A stretch of DNA of 8,284 bases from Acidobacteriota bacterium. GTDB taxonomy: Bacteria > Acidobacteriota > Terriglobia > UBA7540. How positions within the stretch are numbered: position 1 is the first letter of the stretch; each line of letters starts with the position of its first letter. Below the pieces are notes generated by a model, which did no database searches, was not told the origin of the DNA, and saw only the letters and a program-made list of their open reading frames with translations. Positions 4,925-8,284 of this stretch are shown here, piece after piece. The position numbers and the translations under genes were made by a program. The stretch covers positions 2,628-10,911 of the forward strand of contig PLWR01000669.1 in the NCBI GenBank assembly GCA_003165615.1, given 5' to 3'.

Positions 4925-5471
4925 AGTTTGTTACTTTGCCTCCAGCTGACTTAGATGCACCCCGAAACAATAGGATTCATGACAGGGTGGATTTGGGAAA
5001 CCCCTTCGTCCCTTGGCATTTGGAAACCCGGGGATGTTTTTGTCATTTCCTGATTGTTTGCGCGCATCTTGGCCGTTTTCCTCATTCACCATGTTCCTCA
5101 AGACACCGTTTTCATTGGAACAAAACCGCGATGCTGAGGATGTGGAACTGAACCGGGACGCACAGCAGCGAGGAATGACTCATTTGGACACGCGTGGCAG
5201 CTCCAAAACAATAAATGCTCCTCTGTGCCATATTGAACAGACAACTCAAGCCTTCACCTGCCAGACTTTCTCCCGACTTGGGGGCGCGCAGAATCTGGGC
5301 CACGCCAAGCAACAGCCACACACCAGTGGCTTATCAATCGTTCCATTCTGGGGGGCGCTTATGTTCTAAGTCCACCCTCTGAGAATTTCACCATGTGCTT
5401 AGAAACGATTCAGATTCAAAGGCAATCGAACCCACCGAGTCATTCTGCCGAACACCCGAGTGAAACCGACT
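4925..5471. other. Non-coding stretch between divergent trxA and lipoprotein genes
   Basis: About 550 bases without a credible gene. Short open frames exist on both strands (for example 5013-5369 plus and 5112-5321 minus), but none has a ribosome site, recognisable motif or protein-like composition. The stretch looks less GC-rich than its neighbours. It must hold the trxA promoter (minus strand) and the lipoprotein promoter (plus strand), but I find no convincing -35/-10 pair for either. Small items seen: a near-repeat ATTTGGGAAACCCC (4991-5004) and ATTTGGAAACCCGG (5018-5031), and a weak hairpin AGCCAC/GTGGCT (5314-5331). Confidence 0.5.
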
Positions 5472-5510
5472 TTCTTTTGTGGCCTGCGGCAAAAAACCGC
5501 GCCCAAAGAA
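5472..5510 (+). promoter_or_regulatory. Bulged leader hairpin upstream of the lipoprotein gene
   Basis: TTCTTT (5472-5477) pairs with AAAGAA (5505-5510), G 5479 with C 5504, GGC (5481-5483) with GCC (5501-5503), and GCGG (5486-5489) with CCGC (5497-5500). The loop is CAAAAAA. Only single-side bulges (T, T and CT) interrupt the 14 pairs. The stem ends 19 bases before the ribosome site AAGGAG (5530-5535), so it may affect mRNA stability or translation. No U-tract follows, so it is not a classic terminator. Confidence 0.35.
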
Positions 5511-5541
5511 GCTGTCCGTGACAATTGCCAAGGAGTTTTCC

Positions 5542-8284
5542 ATGCGCCTCTCGAAATGGGTTTGTCTTTCTTTGACGGCGTCATTGTTTTTCATTCTCAG
5601 CGGGTGTGGTGGCGGTAGCTCAAGCCCTGTGCCCCAGCCACCCTCGGCACTCAGCTACACTATTGCCATGGCGGTCTACACCCAGGGGACTCTCATTACG
5701 CCGAACATCCCCACCAGCAGCGGCGGAGCGGTGGCCTCGTATAGTGTCAGCCCCGCGCTTCCTGCCGGTCTAACCCTGAACACCATTACGGGCGTCATCA
5801 CCGGAACGCCCACCGCCGTCACCGCCACGGCCAGCTACACGGTAACGGCTTCCAACTCCGCCGGCAGCACTACGGTGTCTTTGAGCATCACGGTGAATGT
5901 CGCGGCTCCGGCGGGTTTATCCTATACGACGGGCACAGCGGTTTATACCGTAGGAACGCCGATCCCGCCAAACAGCCCCATCAGCACCGGTGGGGCTGTA
6001 ACCTCGTATGGTGTGAGCCCGTCTCTTCCGGCGGGCCTAAGCCTGGATGGCGAAACGGGTATCATCACCGGAACTCCCACTGCTGTCGCCGCCACGGCCA
6101 GCTACATGGTAATGGCTACAAACTTGACCGGCAACGCCACGGCGACTCTGACCATCACGGTCAATGCCGCTGGCGCGGGCGTGCAGTTCATTCCCAATTT
6201 GGACCAATGGATTACGCCGCTGGCGCCCACAGGTTCCCAGATGCAACCGCTGGTGACCCCATGGGTGGTAAACGGCAATCCCTGGCTGGCCGGGCAAGCG
6301 GTCTCAACCGCGGTGAGTGGGAACACACTGTTGGTTTTGACCAGCGGATTCAACCGTATCTTCAACGGCCCCGCCCTAAGCGACTTTGCCTTCGCGGCCG
6401 GGGGGAACGTGACCACCGCCGCGCCTCGGGCTGCCGGCGGGTACCCAGCCAACTCGCCTTCGAGTGAGTACGTCTTCATCTACAACATTTCAACAGGCGC
6501 ACCGGTCTATCAGCAAAACGTGATGATCCCCAATTCCTATAACGGAATTGCGGTTGACCCCTCCGGCGCGGCCTTTTATGTGTCCAGCGGCATGGGTGAC
6601 TTTCCCTGGGACAGCCGGGGCTATCCCTACAACCCCCCAGCAGACCCCCCTCAATATGACAATGTCCACGTCTTTACTCTGGGAGGCACCGGCGGCACGA
6701 CCTGGGTGCCGGCGCCGTCGACCGTGGCGCCCGGGCCGGAGCTTCTCCTGAACCACAGCGGCGGAGGCGTTGGCCTTCCCGCGCCTTCCTCAACTCCCGA
6801 GTCAACCATTGTGACCAGCACGACCTACGTGCAGCCGTGCGCCGCCGGCGTGGCTGTATCCGGAGATGGCCAAACGATGGTGGTGGCGAATTATTACAAC
6901 GACTCGATTACTGTGTTCACCGGCGGCTTGGGCGCCTGGACGCCGCTGAGCAGCCTCACGGCCGAGGAGCCTGGAGGACTGGAGAATGTTGGGGAACTCG
7001 ACCTGCGTCCGGGCAAGGCCGCCAGTTCACCGCTGCCGGGCACCCCAGGCGGCGAATATCCGTTTTGGGTGGTGATCGCCCAGCCGACGCCACTGCCGCC
7101 GGGGAGCTCCACAACCACCTGGGCGTATGTCTCAAGCGTGCGCGACCGTGAAATCGATGTTGTGAATCTGAATGGGAGGACTCCGGCGGTGATAACCCGC
7201 ATCCCGGTGAGAGGCCAACCCAACAAGATGACGCTGAACGCCGCTCAGACGCGCCTCTACGTGGCCGAAGACGAGTCTGATACGGTTGACGTCATTGACA
7301 CCAATCCCAACGACACCACCAAGTGGAATACCGTCATAGAGACGATTCCGCTTATCGCTCCTCCCTCCATTGTGGCCACCACCATTCCCGCGCTGGCGAA
7401 TTATACTGGGGCGAATACCAACAGCGTGACGCTTACGCCGGATGGGACGCAACTCTATGTGACCCTGGGCAATCTGAACAGCATCGCCTTGGTGGCGCTG
7501 ACGGGAACAGATGAGAATGACAAGGTTGTGGGCCTCATTCCCACCGGCTGGTACCCGAACTCCGTGAGCTTCAGCCCCGATGGCAGTTGGGCGTATGTGG
7601 TTAACAGCAAGTCGCCGACGGGCCCGGATCCCATCTGGTGCTATGGCGCCGGCCCGGCGGGGTACCCCAATTGTATTACCATGAATGAGTGGAATCCCCA
7701 GTCGACCAAGGCCGGTTTGCAGAGCTTCCCCACCGCCACCTTGGCCACGCAGCTCCCGGCGCTGACGGCGCAGGTGCTTACCAACAACCGGTTATCCGTC
7801 ACGGAGAGCGCCAGCGATGCCGAGGTTATGGCGGCCGTGCGGCAGGGCGTGAAGCACGTCATCTTTGTCCTCAAGGAAAACCGTACCTACGACCAGGTTC
7901 TGGGTGACTTGCCCGGCGCCAATGGCGATGCAAGTTTGGTTCAGTGGGGAAGCGCCGTCACTCCCAATCTGCACAATCTGGCGCAAACTTTCGTCACGCT
8001 TGATAACATCATGGCGAGCGCCGAAGTCAGCTTTGACGGCTGGGCGTGGAGCACTTCGGCTCGCGCTCCCGACGTCGTGGAACGCCAATTCCCGCTCTTT
8101 TACTCGGCACGCGGCATCAGCGAGGATGCCGAGGGTTTGAATCGCTATATCAACGTGGCGCTTCCGACTGTCGCCCAGCGCCTTGCCGCCGATCCCCTTT
8201 CCTCCAATGATCCGGATGTGTTGGCGGGCCAGACCGACGTGGAGGCGCCGGACGGACCTAACAATGAAGTGAATACCGGCTATT
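5542..8284 (+). CDS. Lipoprotein with Ig-like domains, YncE-like beta-propeller and phosphoesterase domain (partial)
   Basis: Open from ATG 5542 (AAGGAG 5530-5535, spacing 6) to the window edge without a stop, at least 914 residues. A lipoprotein signal peptide comes first: positive start, hydrophobic core, lipobox LSGC with C22, then GGGSSS. Two tandem putative Ig (He_PIG-like) domains cover about 37-119 and 126-208. From about 213 to 740 lie beta-propeller blades of the YncE/YVTN kind: VAVSGDGQTMVVANYYNDSI (437-456), TRLYVAEDESDTVDVID in the middle, TPDGTQLYVTLGN (631-643) and SFSPDGSWAYVVNSK (676-690). The last part opens a phosphoesterase domain of the alkaline phosphatase superfamily: KHVIFVLKENRTYDQVLGD (771-789), where E779 and N780 match the metal-binding Glu-Asn of acid phosphatase/phospholipase C enzymes, then TPNLHNLAQTF and FDGWAWSTSA. 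The domain is cut by the window. Such YncE-phosphoesterase proteins are known in soil bacteria. Substrate is unknown; an outer-membrane or periplasmic location is inferred from the lipobox. A CxnC pair (WCYG...NCIT) lies between propeller and enzyme. Confidence 0.9.
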   Translation, partial: MRLSKWVCLSLTASLFFILSGCGGGSSSPVPQPPSALSYTIAMAVYTQGTLITPNIPTSSGGAVASYSVSPALPAGLTLNTITGVITGTPTAVTATASYTVTASNSAGSTTVSLSITVNVAAPAGLSYTTGTAVYTVGTPIPPNSPISTGGAVTSYGVSPSLPAGLSLDGETGIITGTPTAVAATASYMVMATNLTGNATATLTITVNAAGAGVQFIPNLDQWITPLAPTGSQMQPLVTPWVVNGNPWLAGQAVSTAVSGNTLLVLTSGFNRIFNGPALSDFAFAAGGNVTTAAPRAAGGYPANSPSSEYVFIYNISTGAPVYQQNVMIPNSYNGIAVDPSGAAFYVSSGMGDFPWDSRGYPYNPPADPPQYDNVHVFTLGGTGGTTWVPAPSTVAPGPELLLNHSGGGVGLPAPSSTPESTIVTSTTYVQPCAAGVAVSGDGQTMVVANYYNDSITVFTGGLGAWTPLSSLTAEEPGGLENVGELDLRPGKAASSPLPGTPGGEYPFWVVIAQPTPLPPGSSTTTWAYVSSVRDREIDVVNLNGRTPAVITRIPVRGQPNKMTLNAAQTRLYVAEDESDTVDVIDTNPNDTTKWNTVIETIPLIAPPSIVATTIPALANYTGANTNSVTLTPDGTQLYVTLGNLNSIALVALTGTDENDKVVGLIPTGWYPNSVSFSPDGSWAYVVNSKSPTGPDPIWCYGAGPAGYPNCITMNEWNPQSTKAGLQSFPTATLATQLPALTAQVLTNNRLSVTESASDAEVMAAVRQGVKHVIFVLKENRTYDQVLGDLPGANGDASLVQWGSAVTPNLHNLAQTFVTLDNIMASAEVSFDGWAWSTSARAPDVVERQFPLFYSARGISEDAEGLNRYINVALPTVAQRLAADPLSSNDPDVLAGQTDVEAPDGPNNEVNTGY
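5650..6165 (+). repeat. Two tandem Ig-domain coding units (267-base period)
   Basis: Unit 1 (5650-5898) and unit 2 (5917-6165) encode nearly collinear 83-residue domains. Both start LSYT, share SGGAV/TGGAV, LPAGL, GVITGTPTAV/GIITGTPTAV and TATASY/AATASY, and end SITVN/TITVN. The offset is 267 bases (89 codons). The nucleotide match is strong around the ITGTPTAV segment, pointing to duplication within the gene followed by divergence. Confidence 0.85.

Noticed and set aside
5013..5369. 118-codon open frame in the trxA-lipoprotein gap
   Set aside because: No ribosome site, no recognisable domain, and a composition unlike the neighbouring genes; treated as non-coding.

Overview
The window comes from a GC-rich bacterial chromosome. 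An acidobacterium (Acidobacteriota) is the best guess. That rests on the style of the integrase fragment, the coiled-coil membrane protein, and the lipoprotein that joins Ig-like, beta-propeller and phosphoesterase parts. It is an inference from protein resemblance, not a proven assignment.

Layout. (1) 1-730 is a degraded junction zone. It holds the last 14 codons of an unidentified gene, a hairpin after its stop, and a well-initiated N-terminal fragment of a tyrosine recombinase. This fragment breaks off near 400 and runs in another frame into the C-terminal third of an ISAs1-type transposase, ending at a probable IS right end (about 730). (2) 750-3335 is a housekeeping block: a sigma70-like promoter, a YacL-like PIN/TRAM membrane protein with a strong terminator behind it, then ispD and ispF 10 bases apart. 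IspD and IspF are two enzymes of the MEP (non-mevalonate) isoprenoid pathway. The order yacL-ispD-ispF is also known from Bacillus-type genomes. (3) 3352-4493 carries a promoter candidate, a palindromic operator-like site, a structured leader and a single-pass membrane coiled-coil protein of unknown function. (4) 4500-4580 is a G/C-tract repeat between two convergent genes. It resembles telomeric TTAGGG repeats, can form hairpins, and fits a G-quadruplex pattern on the minus strand. (5) 4586-4924 is thioredoxin (trxA) on the minus strand. (6) 4925-5541 is a roughly 600-base non-coding stretch ending in a bulged leader hairpin. (7) 5542 to the window end is a large lipoprotein open to the edge, at least 914 residues: lipobox, two tandem Ig-like domains, YncE/YVTN-like beta-propeller blades, then the start of an alkaline-phosphatase-superfamily phosphoesterase domain.

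How the genes relate. Only ispD and ispF are clearly a functional unit. The other genes look like independent transcription units, separated by terminators or changes of strand. I see no CRISPR array, rRNA, tRNA or complete mobile element, and no convincing multi-gene novel system. The points most worth a second look are the G-quadruplex-like intergenic repeat, the recombinase/transposase chimera, the N-terminal extension and altered substrate loop of IspF, and the composite lipoprotein.
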